From the NCBI GenBank assembly GCA_021234155.1, contig JAJEKV010000065.1, positions 1-64,000 of the forward strand: a DNA stretch of 64,000 bases, in the 5' to 3' direction. Shown here piece after piece: positions 47,892 to 59,989 of the stretch (position 1 is its first letter; the number at the start of each line of letters is the position of its first letter). The notes under the pieces are model-generated. The model was not told the DNA's origin, searched no databases, and saw nothing but the letters and a program-made list of their open reading frames with translations. The position numbers were made by a program, and so were the translations under genes. This DNA is from Isoetes taiwanensis. Taxonomy: Eukaryota; Streptophyta; Lycopodiopsida; Isoetales; Isoetaceae.

Positions 47892-48033
47892 GGACCGGTT
47901 CACATGCAACCATCGCCAGAGAGGGGACCTGTTTTGCCCAGTGCAAATTGGCGATGGTGGGCGATGGTGGGCATAAAACGGCGAGCCCTTTTACGTGATG
48001 GTGAGGGTCGTGAAGGTGCATGTGAACACAGCC
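47892..48033. mobile_element. MITE with PIF-like ends
   Basis: A 142-bp element whose left end GGACCGGTTCACATGCAA and, reverse complemented, right end GGCTGTGTTCACATGCAC are inverted repeats. The flanks are TTA (left) and GTA (right), an imperfect 3-bp duplication. It contains a local duplication 'gcgatggtgg' near 47,951-47,971. The ends resemble those of the MITE at 20,531-20,683. Confidence 0.7.
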
Positions 48034-48039
48034 GTAGGG

Positions 48040-50530
48040 CATTGAATAATTTTAGTAGAAATTCCAGCCCTCGTATTTCATATTATGAAACCTTAAACAA
48101 ATCTGTCTAGAGGTTCTAGTCCTCGCATTTCATATTACAAACCTTAGGTGAGCTTGTATTTCATAGTTTAAAATCACAGCCCTGACAATCATAAATGACT
48201 ATAATCAAATTGAGAAACAACTGGAGTCCCCAACATATGATTTGGGTCGTAGGATCACCAGATTCGATGACAAAGATTGTCCAGGGTGCACCTCATTTAG
48301 AATATGCACACCTCGTATAAGCGTCACTCTGGCTTAACAGCTATTCGACACCGTCATTAGACCAAATGGTTTGCCATCTTGGCATGGAAGTCACCAAGTT
48401 CGGAGTGTTTGAGACTGTTTTCTCTAACCATTCATGATCCTTGATGCCTACTTATCTATCCCATGCATCCATTGCTATCTCACTTTTGTTGAATAGTATA
48501 ACTTCAAACATTTTATTACATCTTTATATCCTAATTTGGTTGGAGATGTGAATTGACAATGAAGTGCATTAACGACATGTACAATTAAGATCTTGTTTCT
48601 TGTACTATGCAGACATGCAAGAGCTTCGCTTTTATGCTTAATTATTTGCCACTCCAGTAAAACAAATACTTGTAGATGGAAAAGCTAGTGTGCAGATGCA
48701 CAAAAGAATATATTTGATGAAACCAGTAAAAAATGTTATTCAATAATTAAGAAATCCCATTTCAAATTAGAGATTGGAGTGCAATCAACCCTTTTAATTT
48801 GGGATTTTTTGGTATGGTGAAAAAGGTTTTTGGTCTTTTCTTTAAGGTGATTTTATAAGATTGTTGGTGTTTTGGCAATTGGAAAATATTTTCGTGCTTC
48901 CACAAATCGGGACCATTTTTTTTTTTAAATCTTATTTCGACCAGAGTTTTTAGGGCTTTTTAGGGAGTCTCATCGGTGTTGCTCCATGATTTCAAACTGC
49001 AAGGTGTCGAAGGATCCCCATTTACCATGCAATTTCAATCATCTGTCAGCATATATTTTAGCTGCAGCCACTTCTATCATTTTACTATCTAATCTAGGAG
49101 CATTTGTCTGATTTAAGCGTGAAGGTGTCTAAGAGGTAATCTGACATCGTTCATAGAGAATGGCCAAGACAAGACTCTCGATTTTGTTTGATTGTTATTT
49201 TGCTTATCAAAACAAGGTTGAATAAGCTTTTGAATCCTTTGAAAGAGGGTTTGTGCCATATTAAACAGATTTGTTTTATAGCTTTGTCTTTTGCTTCTAT
49301 TCAGACTGCTACGTTTTATAGCTACGTTTCTACTCATTTGTCTATGATCGCTTAGACCTTTATTGTATCATGGTTTGCTACATTTGAAATTATGGTTTTT
49401 GAATGGTACGGATGCACCAAGACTTATTGTTGGCAAGCTCATATTGTTGTTTAAGATATTCTCATATTACTAGAAGAACTTTGGGCAGACTTTGATGCAA
49501 TTGTTTCTTGACGATTTGGTAAGATGGAGCTCAGCATGTGCCTACCGGATCCTTCAGAGCTTGATTATGGATGAACATGTTGGGCCCCTTTAGTTTTTCT
49601 TAAAGTGTCTGCACAATTTAAGATTGTATCTCCATGTTTGTTTGCTTTTCTAATGACTTAAATATATTGTGTGCATGTCTGCACAATTTAGGATTGTATC
49701 CCCATGTTTGCTTTTGTTGGTACAATATTTATATTCAAGAGATGGTAGCCATATTGCTATTGAGTTGAACAGCAGCACTGAGTACGAAGCAATCGGGTAA
49801 TTCTTAGCAAAAGATATGGTCTGCAGTGGTTCGTTAGAGGTGTTAATGTTTTACATGGATTTGATTTCATGTGGCAATTGAAGTTAGAAGTGATGTTAAT
49901 AAAGCTATCAATTATTCTCGCTTTGTAATTGGCACATGATATTAATTGTGCTTTATGGTACATGTGCTTGCACATATTCTTAATCAATTTATGGATTGGC
50001 ATTTTAGGCTTCCATTTTCTCTAGAATGTTACAAATTGGCTTCATGAAATGGGTGAGTTACTTGCTGTTAGTTTTTTATGTACAGTTTGTAAAAACTTTT
50101 GACGAAAATGGAGATGATGGAACTTCGTGATTCATATTGTTGAAGAACTTTATGCATATGCCTTATCTGTTCTACTTGATAACCATGTTAGCTACATAAT
50201 AAGAAAGAGGGATGTTGACAGTTGCAGTTAACTATTACCTGAATCAAACTCGATGATGCCCACATTCAATAAATAGAAACTAGATGAAATGATCATTTAG
50301 ATTTGCATCTTCATTTCTTGAAAGCTATGCATACTTTGGCCTTGCAGATTCTAAGCACCACTCTGTTGTTTTTTTATCCATTCACACGTAAAACATGTAG
50401 GATGACTTAGGGTTCTTCTATTTTATTTCACCATATACGTTATGATGTTAGGGATAAGAGATAATATAGTCTTGCTGAGAGAAAACAGCTTGGATGGATC
50501 TATAATTGACCCTTTAATTGACTCCATACT
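48040..50530. other. Unassigned region
   Basis: No recognised gene. A 35-bp direct repeat ('gtctgcacaattta-gattgtat' and 'ccatgtttg') occurs near 49,606 and 49,676. Near 49,742-49,795 a frame reads D-G-S-H-I-A-I-E-L-N-S-S-T-E-Y-E-A, which is faintly RNase-H-like but isolated. Confidence 0.35.
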
Positions 50531-50536
50531 GATGTT

Positions 50537-50833
50537 TTGCATGCTTTCATGTCTACTTTAGGTTCTAAACACCTACTTCAAAGAATGCATACCAAGTTCC
50601 ATCTCTACCGGCATTATGTTGTCTCAAGTGTTTACCGACAACGCAGTTTGTGGAATCTATCCCAAGGATTAAGTGAGAAACTTATGTGCCAGAGCTTCAC
50701 CATGACAGAAAGGGCCAGCAATAAGGAGAGATTTGGTGTAAGGATGGCCAGGGAAAAGAAAAAGCCTCCTACTCAGGAATCATTGTTTGCACAGGAGGTC
50801 CCCCGTCCCACAAGTGCTCGGTCTAGCTCATAG
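50537..50833 (+). CDS. Open stretch of 98 codons, not recognised
   Basis: The C-terminal half is basic and polar (K-E-R-F-G-V-R-M-A-R-E-K-K-K-P-P-T-Q-E) and ends S-A-R-S-S-S before the stop. It could be the last exon of a gene. No upstream exon, motif or homologue was recognised. Confidence 0.2.
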   Translation: MHAFMSTLGSKHLLQRMHTKFHLYRHYVVSSVYRQRSLWNLSQGLSEKLMCQSFTMTERASNKERFGVRMAREKKKPPTQESLFAQEVPRPTSARSSS

Positions 50834-50839
50834 AAATAG

Positions 50840-52180
50840 AAATATGTCCAAGAGGTGGTCGATATAATATTTTGCGCCAGAAGGTCCGAGGCTCAAACAT
50901 TAACAGTAACAAACATTAACGTAACAATAATTCAAACATTTGCTCGATGCTCAAGAACAAAGCGTGCCTTCTTATAGCTTCAAAAACGGACTTATAATTC
51001 TCAATGGCATTATGTCGCATATCCGCTCAACCATTGTTCGTGAATTGTTTTTAAGCTTGCGCCTTCATCAAACCAAGCATTTCTAGGAAAGGATTTCCCT
51101 ACAAAGATGAGCAACACCGAAGTGGCGTGTACCAAAGCAAGAGACAGTAGGCAAAGCATCAAAGAATGCCGATTACGCCCATGGTCGGGGAAGCTAATTC
51201 CGGTGTAATAATAGAGTTGCCATCTTCTCTTTTATCCCCGGGGCCGCCTCTTCATATCGGCACAAGCAGGCTTGGTACATTTACCTTCCAAGATCGGGAG
51301 GATCTCCAAAGTGCTCTAGACCGCAAGTTAGTTGTTTTGCCTACACTCGCAGGACCGTGATAACCGACTCATTCATTCCGAGGGAGGAATGACGGCCACA
51401 TCTATGATCGTGGTCTATTGAGAGATGGACACACTTATTACGCTTAATACATGCCTTCGCTTCACCCTAAAGCCCAAGATGTGTGCACAAGTGATGCCTC
51501 AAGCATTACACTAGATACGTAATTACAGCCTACGTAAGAAACATTGTGTTGAAGCGTAATGCGCACATTGGAAAGGGAACATGTTGAGGTGGGCATGACA
51601 TCTCCACAATCCCAAGGGGACCAGAGGAGTCGCAGCGCCAGCTAGTAGACAGAGCAAGGCTACCTTAGTATCTTCTCACATTAGGAGCCCCGAACTTGCG
51701 ATTATAGGGGTTGCGAGGCGTAAGATGATGCCCTTTTCGATATGGATGCCGCTTTGCATTTTTCACCGATGTCATGCATGTGAAGGCTGGTGGAGTTGTC
51801 ACCGCTACTAGGGTGGGAGCTGCAAGACCCGATCGCCCTCGCCATCTTTTGGTTGGTTTCAAGACACTCTTAGCCGCTTACATGTTCTTCAAAGATGAAA
51901 ACCATCTCAAATGGACTAGTTTCTCAAGACATGAGGACCCTCCCTCTTCAATTGTGTAACCGTAAGGAGGAGCTCAAGAAGGTGAGGGCAGCCCGCCCGC
52001 AAAAGAAATGGGCAAAGCAGTAATGTGGGAGGCGCAAAGAATTATTCTAGATCAATGGCCTTCCAATCCTTGGACTGGCTATGTCTAGATAATTTTAGAA
52101 GCATAAATTTACCACTAGCATTAGCATTATCTTCTCTTATTCTTGGTAGCCTTTTAATATTTGGTTATTGTATTTGGTGA
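50840..52180. other. Unassigned, GC-richer region
   Basis: GC content rises, and several 60-65-codon frames are open (51,166-51,360, 51,774-51,959), but none has recognisable motifs. It could be a decayed retroelement body, because a LINE/SINE-type tail follows directly at 52,185. Confidence 0.35.
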
Positions 52181-52184
52181 TGGG

Positions 52185-52298
52185 GCCTAGTCCCCGGGTT
52201 TTAGATGGGATGTTGCCCTTGCATGTGCCGTCCCATAACCCGTTGGGTTCCCGTGGACGTAAAAATTCTTATCTTATCTTATCTTATCTTATCTTAAA
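52185..52298 (+). mobile_element. LINE/SINE 3' end, copy 1, with (TTATC)n tail
   Basis: The motif 'ttttagatgggatgttgccc', then 'catgtgccgtcccat', then 'aacccgttgggtt' and 'cgtggacgtaaaaattc' is followed by six TTATC-type units. ATGGGA faces TCCCAT and AACCC faces GGGTT, giving two stem-loops before a microsatellite tail. This is typical of non-LTR retroposon 3' ends recognised by an RT. Confidence 0.7.
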
Positions 52299-52429
52299 CC
52301 ATATGCATGTTCCAGATGTGGTCAGCAAATCTGCAATTGTGTTGTCGTGTCTCATAAACTCCGTACTAAAAAGGTAAGACTCCTTGAACATATTGTATAT
52401 TGCACGTGTAGTTTTTTGTTTAATCTATT

Positions 52430-53070
52430 TCCCATCAGACCCATTTTGATCAGTGCACCTAAGTTTTCTAAGTTTGCATTCCCCAGGTTTTAGATGGGCT
52501 GTTGCCCTTGCATGTGCCGTCCCATAACCCGTTGGGTTCTCGTGGACGTAAAAATTCATCTATCTATCTATCTATTCAATGCCTAGATTATGATGAACAT
52601 TCTTATATTTGCATGGAAATTTAGCTGCAATTTTCTTTTTCAGTTTGAACATAACTTAACTTCCAGATAATTGTGTCTAATGTTTTGCAGGGATGCTTGC
52701 ATCATGTGGAGCTTTTCTATGTAATCTACACATTCACAATAAGATTCATAGAAGGTAATCTTTCAGTGTCATCGAAAAGTTGTGTATTAGTGTACTTTGT
52801 TGCTTCTCATACTGCTTAAATGCATCAACCCCCTAGCATATATTGCTTCAACAAATGGCTCTGGAAAGCATTTTGCCGAGCGATCTACCTTTCCTTTATT
52901 GTGTTTCATAAACTCCATATAAGTTTGTTGCCCATTTTGATCAATACACAAATTTTTTAAGTTTACATCCGATGCAGTTATGATGAACATTCAGAGGTTT
53001 GCATGGAATTCAGGTGCTATTTTCCTTCTCAATTTGAGCGTAATTTAAGCTCAAGATAATTGTTTTCAAA
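52430..53070. repeat. Diverged direct duplication enclosing the copy-2 insertion
   Basis: 52,430-52,700 and 52,925-53,070 share 'cccattttgatca', 'aagttt-cat', 'ttatgatgaacattc', 'tttgcatgga' and 'agataattg'. The first copy contains the element at 52,480-52,578; the second lacks it. Confidence 0.75.
52480..52578 (+). mobile_element. LINE/SINE 3' end, copy 2, with (ATCT)n tail
   Basis: Nearly identical to copy 1 over about 75 bp but 5'-truncated and ending in an (ATCT)n tail. It is inserted in a sequence whose duplicate at 52,931-53,000 lacks it, so the insertion site can be read directly. Confidence 0.75.
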
Positions 53071-53079
53071 ACAATACTT

Positions 53080-53840
53080 ACCAGCTTCATTTCATACCAG
53101 TGCATTCTCCTTTTGACTGAGATGAGATAAATAGCATACTTAACATACGTATACAATATGCACCTATACTATATGCGCCTAATCTGCACTTGCTCTGGCT
53201 TTAACTTATGTGAACAGACCTCCAAACCACCTTCAAACGATGATAGATTCATGCCAAGGGATTGACCAGTGACACAGAAGCTGAAGGATCTTCACACTAT
53301 CAAAGTTATTGTCTTTCTAAGCTTTCCATATTTTTAAGATATTTGTTTGGTTGTTGAAGATGTTGCATATGGAAATGTCTCTGTACAAACCTAATATCTA
53401 TGTTACACTAGACTAGCTATGTAACATGAGTTCATGCATACAATTAGAATCTATTAGACTTCAAATGGCTATACATTCTACGAGTTCCAAAGATTTCATT
53501 CTAATTCTAGCCTCTGCATCAAATAAAGTGGCAAAAATAGCTTTGTTGTGGGTTCTATGGTCTTATACTTTTATGTTAGCCAGCAGCATGCATGACATGT
53601 ACACAACAATGTCTATTTTATGTACATAGTGTTAATCGTTTTTTGCAAAAATCAATTTGCCATTTTCCCTCAAGTGTATGAAATTGGCAGCGTACATGAC
53701 ATATAGACGAGAATGGCAACTTCCTGTATGGAATGTTAACCCATTTGTCGGTTTCTCACATATATGGTAAAGAGAATAATGTGTTGTGTTATAATACATG
53801 TATCCCTTTTTTGATAGATCCTGCATATAGTAGTCAAAGG
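53080..53840. other. Unassigned region
   Basis: No feature was recognised. Confidence 0.4.
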
Positions 53841-53845
53841 ATCCA

Positions 53846-54052
53846 AGATCCAAGATGGGTGACATGGCAAGACAATGTAAGACACGCTCAATGTCCATAT
53901 CAATCCCAGACATGACCACCATCTACAAATCCATGCCTCCCACCCCTCCAAACTAAAGATCCAAGATGGCTGGCATGGTAGGAAAATGTAATACAACATT
54001 TGCATCAATCCCCGACATTGCCACCATCTGCAAATCCATGCCTCCACCCTTA
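53846..54052. repeat. Tandem duplication, 111-bp unit
   Basis: Two copies starting 'agatccaagatgg' at 53,846 and 53,957, sharing 'caccatctacaaatccatgcctcc' with one change. Confidence 0.9.
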
Positions 54053-54082
54053 AGATTAGATGCTTTTAAGAATGCCCAACTA

Positions 54083-54215
54083 CATGAGCTTAGATGCTTT
54101 TGAAAGTTAATTCCTAGCAAATATGATGCATGAGCTTAGACGCTTTTGAAAGATAATTCCTAGTAAATATGATGCATGAGCTTAGATGCTTTTGAAAGTT
54201 AATTCCTAGCAAAGT
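54083..54215. repeat. Tandem repeat, 46-bp unit, three copies
   Basis: 'catgagcttaga' begins at 54,083, 54,129 and 54,175, an exact 46-bp period; the units are almost identical. Confidence 0.95.
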
Positions 54216-54428
54216 AGGTTGCAATTTAAATGCATAATAATAGGTAAATATGCAATATGAGATATTATATACCTCCCTTCCACACCTTGAAGTTCTTTAG
54301 ACGTAGTCCATTTTTCTTTACACAAGGAAGGCACTACTCAAAGGTAAACTATTTTGATTCAACCCGTGGACTCCTTAACAATCATAGGGTTCGAATTGAA
54401 TCCCTTGACTCCTTAACACCACATCTTT

Positions 54429-54733
54429 TCATGAAGGTATATTCTTTTAATCACAATTTCACAAATGCATGAGAATCTCAAAAGAATGCGCTAATGCTGG
54501 ACATCAACCAACAATATTTGTAGAGCCCAATAATTTTGCCCATTTCCTTAACATCACCTATTCCACATCCTCATTACATAATATTTTCTTCATCCTTTCA
54601 TGAAGGTATGTTCTTTTAATCACAATATCACAAATGCATATAAATTGAGAATCTCAAAAGAATGCGCTAATGCTGGCCACCTAAACAACCAACAATATTT
54701 ATAGAACCCAATAATTTTGCCCATTTCCTTGAA
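54429..54733. repeat. Direct duplication, about 125-135 bp
   Basis: Copies at 54,429-54,552 and 54,598-54,733 share 'ttcttttaatcacaat', 'gaatctcaaaagaatgcgct' and 'aataattttgcccatttcctt'. The second carries a small insertion. Confidence 0.9.
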
Positions 54734-54861
54734 TGATTTTGCAATCAAATAGCTTCAATACTAGAGGTGTGGTGCTGAACTTGATTTTATTTTGAGTTGT
54801 ATTACTAGAGAAATGTGTATTAAAATAGATACACCAGTGCTACATGTATGGGTATACTAAA

Positions 54862-54890
54862 GCTCGGCAACGCTGAGCACCTATTACTAG
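54862..54890 (+). mobile_element. Helitron 3' terminus
   Basis: The hairpin GCTCGGC-AAC-GCTGAGC (one G-T pair) is followed by ACCTATTA and CTAG, then T. It is the only one of the five Helitron ends in the window on the + strand, so its element extends leftwards, over the 46-bp and 125-bp repeats. The 5' end was not found. Confidence 0.7.
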
Positions 54891-54899
54891 TTCTTATTA

Positions 54900-55560
54900 G
54901 TTTATTTCTCAAAAAATTCCACATTGGTTTTAATATGTTATAAGGGGCCAAAGCTCGAAGTTCTACATCTATTTGCAAACAACGTGAAGCAATCCACAAG
55001 TATGTTCCTTAAGAATTCAATGACAACAACAACAAATAGCCCCTCCACCGCTTGCCTCATCAAATAGCCCTCCACCATTTGCCTCATTTTCTATTATATT
55101 CTATTATATTCTATTTTTAGTCTAATCATATCGTATTTGGACTTAGATAAGAATTAAAATAGTGCATCTTATGAAATTGTAAAGGAAAGGTGATTCTCCT
55201 GTATATGTACATAAAATACTTGTTATCCCTTATCTTCCATGTAAATAAGAAGCAAAGACGTCGTCGAGTTCAGGTGTATGTAATTAGGTCATGTCATATC
55301 AAAAAAGTGAGTAACTTAACTGTAGTAGTATTTAGCGCTATCAAAATTATGTTCTCTAGATACTTGTCCACAATCTAGGATTCGAGATATGTGCTGTTTA
55401 TTTTTGCCCATAGAAGGAAAAATTAACAAACACGCTTTCGAATAAATAAACATACCACACCCCTTGTTCCATTCCTCTCTTAGGCTGAAATCACACTATA
55501 TGCAAAACTAAACAATAACGTGGCAAGTTTCTGCAGTAGGTAAAGCGTTCAAAGTTTTGG
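54900..55560. other. Unassigned region
   Basis: No recognised gene. 'TTAGGCTGAAATCACAC' at about 55,481 has the form of a PIF-type terminus, but no matching right end was found beyond the transposase. Confidence 0.35.
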
Positions 55561-57021
55561 TCACGGAATGGTTATCACATTTATGACCGTCCAAACATTT
55601 ACAAGTCATCCGCCACATAATCAACTCTTCCTCTCACATCATAAACGACTACTTGGAGTCAAAATAAATGGCTTCTTCCTTCGTTCCAAAGATCTCTTCT
55701 CAATGAATTACAAATCGGATCTTCTTGGAACAGGTAAAGAATTTTATTTTTGTATCCTTTTTTTTTTCAACTTGTGGCAATTCCTTTACGCTCGCTTTAG
55801 TTTGCTTCAAATTAAAAGAGCGATTCAACTATGGAGGAAGAAAACCTCTCAAGAGATATTAGCGGTTTCGAGGATGAGTTGCGTTAAGTCTTTGAAGCAA
55901 CGTAACAAACCGATAGGTATGACAGATGGAATCAAGAAACGATGGCGTGAAGGTTTTTCTCTTTCATGCCGCAGTTCACACATCTTGTTGCCAATGAAAT
56001 TTCATATGATCTGAATCTTATGCACTCTATGTGCGAAGTTCTAGCTTGGTTCGTGAAAGAAAGAATGGCTCTATTTTAATTTGGTCCTTCTTTTGGCAAG
56101 ACAAAACACTCCAAGACGTTTTTTTGATGTACCAAAGAGGTCTGTTAGATGCATTGTTGTTGCAAACTTATCGACACGTGATTTTAGAAGAAGGTTGCGA
56201 TCTCCAAAGCTACCTTCAAGATTTGTGCAATGAGTCGTGGGGACCATTGATGATAAGGCAAGATACAAAGTTTCGAGCTGCTATACCAATTGAAACAAAA
56301 ATTATGATGAGTTTATCTAGGCTTGCCACGGGTGACACTTTGATGTGCATTGCAGACTTTATCGAAGTTGGATTTTGCCAACGCACAACAAGCTATTCTT
56401 GAATTTGTTGCTTGTGTCAATTATAAACTCAAGGAATTGTACATTAAATGGCCATCACCAAATAGGATGCGAAGTCTGGCAGCATCTTTTGAAGCTATTC
56501 ATGGTATTCCATACGTCATTGGAGCAATTGATGGAAGCCATATTCCAATCATTGCTCCTCGTGAATCTGCACAAGAGTATTACAACAGGAAGGGTTTCCA
56601 CTCTATATTACTCCAATTGATAGTATCAAGAGATTGCCTTGTGTGGGACTTTGATTTTGGTTGGCCAGGAAGCATACATGACTGGACATTATTCCAGCGG
56701 TCATCAGCAGGGCAACGTATCATGAATGGTTTTATAGCACCTTATTGTCTTGTTGGCGATGCAGCATATCCACCGCGAGATTATATGCTAAGTCCTTTTA
56801 AAGGTCATAAGGATGGTCTGAGCAGGGAGCAATACTATTGAAACTATGTCCAATCAAGTACGAGAATGCCAGTAGAATGCGCATTTGGTCGATTGAAAGC
56901 TAGAGCATTTGGTCTTTCTACAGGGCAGAACCTAGATGCCACCCAAACAATCATCCAAATACTGGCTTTAGTGTTAATGGTTCATGCACCATCTAATACT
57001 TTGAATGCTAAGCATACTTAG
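55560..57021 (+). pseudogene. PIF/Harbinger transposase (DDE_Tnp_4), inactivated
   Basis: The conserved part starts near 56,260 with K-F-R-A-A-I-P-I-E-T-K and S-R-L-A-T-G-D-T, the helical N-terminal domain. After a 1-base shift near 56,385 it continues to the catalytic domain. All three catalytic acids are present: Asp in G-A-I-D-G-S-H (codon about 56,530), Asp in L-V-G-D-A-A-Y-P (about 56,758) and Glu in V-E-C-A-F-G-R-L-K (about 56,875). An in-frame TGA at 56,839-56,841 splits the domain between the second and third acids, and the frame ends at a TAG at 57,019-57,021. PIF transposases cut and paste elements with 3-bp TTA/TAA duplications, like the MITEs in this window. The partner Myb-like ORF is not clearly visible upstream (55,568-56,014 is open but unplaced). 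Confidence 0.85.
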
Positions 57022-57119
57022 ATGCTCCAATAAACTGTCCTCTTGTACAGACCTGTGTACTTGCTGCTTGTACATCTTAAAAACAAACACAAGAGGATCA
57101 AATATTAACATAAAAGTTA

Positions 57120-57147
57120 CTAGTTATGGTGCCCGGCGTTGCCGGGC
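57120..57147 (-). mobile_element. Helitron 3' terminus
   Basis: On the minus strand the perfect hairpin GCCCGGC-AAC-GCCGGGC is followed by ACCATAA and CTAG, then T. The element extends to the right, away from the PIF pseudogene. It closely matches the end at 59,956-59,984. Confidence 0.8.
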
Positions 57148-57149
57148 GT

Positions 57150-59950
57150 AACTATAATTTTATTGTAGAATTATATGAGTAAGATGTAGGATTTAGGAAC
57201 ATATCTAGGGCTGTCACTCGTGCTCCTTTTAAGTTATTGTCCAAGTTGGATGTCACATTTATAACGATTGAAATGTCAAATAGTTGCAACTATTGAAATT
57301 CAGCCACTCTATTTTCTTCGTGGCATTTGGATTCATGCAACATTGTGAAAGATCCAACAGTTTCCTTCATTATGAAATGACAATTACATCTACAACATAC
57401 TGTAAAAGTGGCGTGTATATTTTTTACAACAGTTGTGGTGAACCCAATGCGACTTGTTTGGCATTGAGATAAGAGCACTCTAAAATATTACAATGTTGTA
57501 AATACTATTGCTAGTTGTATATGATTTACAAACCCTTTGCAATAACAAAATAGAATGATCCTATTGAACGTGATTTGGTACATCTATTAGCAAATGGCAG
57601 TTAGAACCATAACTTTGACTAAAAACAAACCTCATTGTTGCTGGGCCTAAGTAGAACTCTATTGTAGGCAATCAAGAAGTAGCATAGGTAGAATATGTTG
57701 CTAAATTGAATTAGGGGCAAGAGAAAGGAGAATTGAAGAAGACAATTATTATAGATATAGGTATCATGTGAGAGTTGAAACTTCCCCCTTGGAAAGAAGT
57801 TTACTATTAGTTGAGGATTTTAACCTACATTGGCAATGTGGTTGTAGTGATAACTGCAAGGAATCCATCATTTGAGGTAGCAATTTCTGCCTATGTACAA
57901 TAAATCAAAGATCATAACTTGAAATGATGTTTGTAACTCCTAACATTGCAAATGCACATTCTTCCATTAGAAACAAATTCTAAATGTATCTGTACGAATT
58001 TATACACTTTTGCCTAATGTTGCAAATGCATATTCTTTCATTCCATGCTACTTATATTCAGTGCTGAATGTAGCTCCATACCTCTCCCTTTCTGAAACAT
58101 ACATGTGTTGGAATCGCTATTGTAGGAACTATGAATACTAATGATATTGATTTATTGACATTGTTCGTCAATAAATATCATCCTCAATCTGCACATTCCT
58201 TACGATCATTGCACTCCACGATCTACATCATGTGTTAAGTTCCTATAAACATCTCTACTGCATAATCAGAGAATTCATTGGAAGCATGTAAACTTAGCCC
58301 CCAAGTCCCATTGAGTGCCATTATAGCCACTATTTAGAAGTGACGCTATTTAGAAGCATGAAAATTATATTAGACATTATCTTTCCTGTAGATTGAGTTG
58401 CTGAGCCTAGTAGATTGAGTTGCCGAGTGGGGCAAGCAACACCATGGGTGTTTTGGAGGATCACCGGGCTAGGTAGCTCGTTTGGAATATCGTTGCCTAT
58501 ATATTGTGACATGCATTGTCTTTTGCATTGGGAACGTGTTTGAAACAAATGGGTATGTATATCCCATAGATCCGCATGTGTTCAATATGCTAGCAAAGGT
58601 AATTAAACATTCGTCTTTCTTGCATTTCATGTCTTTCTTGAATTTGATGTCATAGCTGAGAGACCATTATTGTGGGTTACAAATTGCTCTACATGAGCTT
58701 AAGTTATGGAAGTTCAGAATGGAAGCAAATCGTCAAAAAATTTCCATCATTATAATTTCTATACTTACTGAGGAAGGTTGTACCTAGAAATATAGGTCTC
58801 GAACCTGTTAGAATGTTATGAGGTTGCCTCCTGATAAGTATGCAGTTCGATAACATGCTTTGAAAATGGTGGTGAGAGCAACCTTGTTGAACTTTGTCAT
58901 TTTCTTCTGAAGTCCCATTGCTTCCTTGTTATCTTGATGGGCATAAAGTACCTGATTTTGCATTTTTCAGAGACTGTGTTTTTACAAAACATGTCCATTG
59001 TAATAAAATCATGGCGACATTAGTTTCATAATGAACTTGCATGTACAAACACAACATGTATCTTGTTGAGCTTTTGAGGCACATCACAATTTAATGCTCT
59101 GATGATATTTAGTTAGATATGCAATAGAGTTTAGTACTTCAGAGATAGATAGAGACATGGAAGCAAGGAATGAATGTTGATAATTAGATATGCAATAGAG
59201 TTTAGTAACAAAATTCTAGAATCTCAGCTTCCCATAATTATGTGGAGACACAGTATTATAATGATGTCACGGGAAAAACACTTGGACTGTTTTCTATTAC
59301 TGGACACGAAAGTCGGGCGCCTTAAAAGGAATTCTGAGAGACATTCAACATAGGAAGGGCGGTAGTACTATTATTCATTCTGGCATTATGAGCGCCATTC
59401 GGCATGCAGCAGATATCCCACATCATGATAAGCAAAGGCAGCATTAATCTATTGTGTTATTCATTCTGTGACAAATGATGCACCTGCCATGCATTGGATC
59501 GTATTTACTGTCATAATCTTTAAAATAGTCTAGAACCAGTCTATCCAAAACTCTGTTGGTCTCATCAAAGTCTATACATATCAAAGAGGGAACTGCCAAG
59601 TCCATAATTAGATTCCAATCTTAGTGGAAAAGGATATATGTGCTCCATATTCTGATCATACCTTATATTACAATTGAGCAGTTGAGTCAGGTTCATTTAA
59701 TAATTTAGAGGCTAATAACAAAGACCACAATACCAAAAATGAATTCTAACATTTAAGGTTATGAATGTATGTATATCCATTTCCAACAACGACCCAAAAA
59801 CATTAGCCTGCATCAGATTGTTTAATCTGCTATGGAATGTTATAAGATCTAATACTTGTCTTAATAAAGTGTAGAACGGATTCCCCATGGTTAGCATTGT
59901 AACAAAATTACCGGGAAGAAGCTAGCTTTAGTGTTTCTACTCAACATCAA
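57150..59950. other. Unassigned region, probably Helitron interior in part
   Basis: No recognised gene. Small direct repeats are present: 'tagattgagttgc-gag' near 58,388 and 58,410, and 'agatatgcaatagagtttagta' near 59,116 and 59,188. A hairpin around 58,140-58,180 pairs 'gatttattgac' with 'gtcaataaat'. No Rep or helicase coding was seen, so any Helitron here is non-autonomous. Confidence 0.4.
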
Positions 59951-59955
59951 AAGAA

Positions 59956-59984
59956 CTAGAAACGTGTGCCCGGCGATGCCGGGC
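59956..59984 (-). mobile_element. Helitron 3' terminus
   Basis: On the minus strand GCCCGGC-ATC-GCCGGGC (perfect 7-bp stem, 59,968-59,984) is followed by ACACGTTT and CTAG, then T. The element extends to the right. It is the same family as the end at 57,120. Confidence 0.8.
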
Positions 59985-59989
59985 ATTAG

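Noticed and set aside
49742-49795. RNase H fragment of an LTR retrotransposon
   Set aside because: A single S-T-E-Y-E-A-like phrase with no neighbouring RT or integrase; could be chance.
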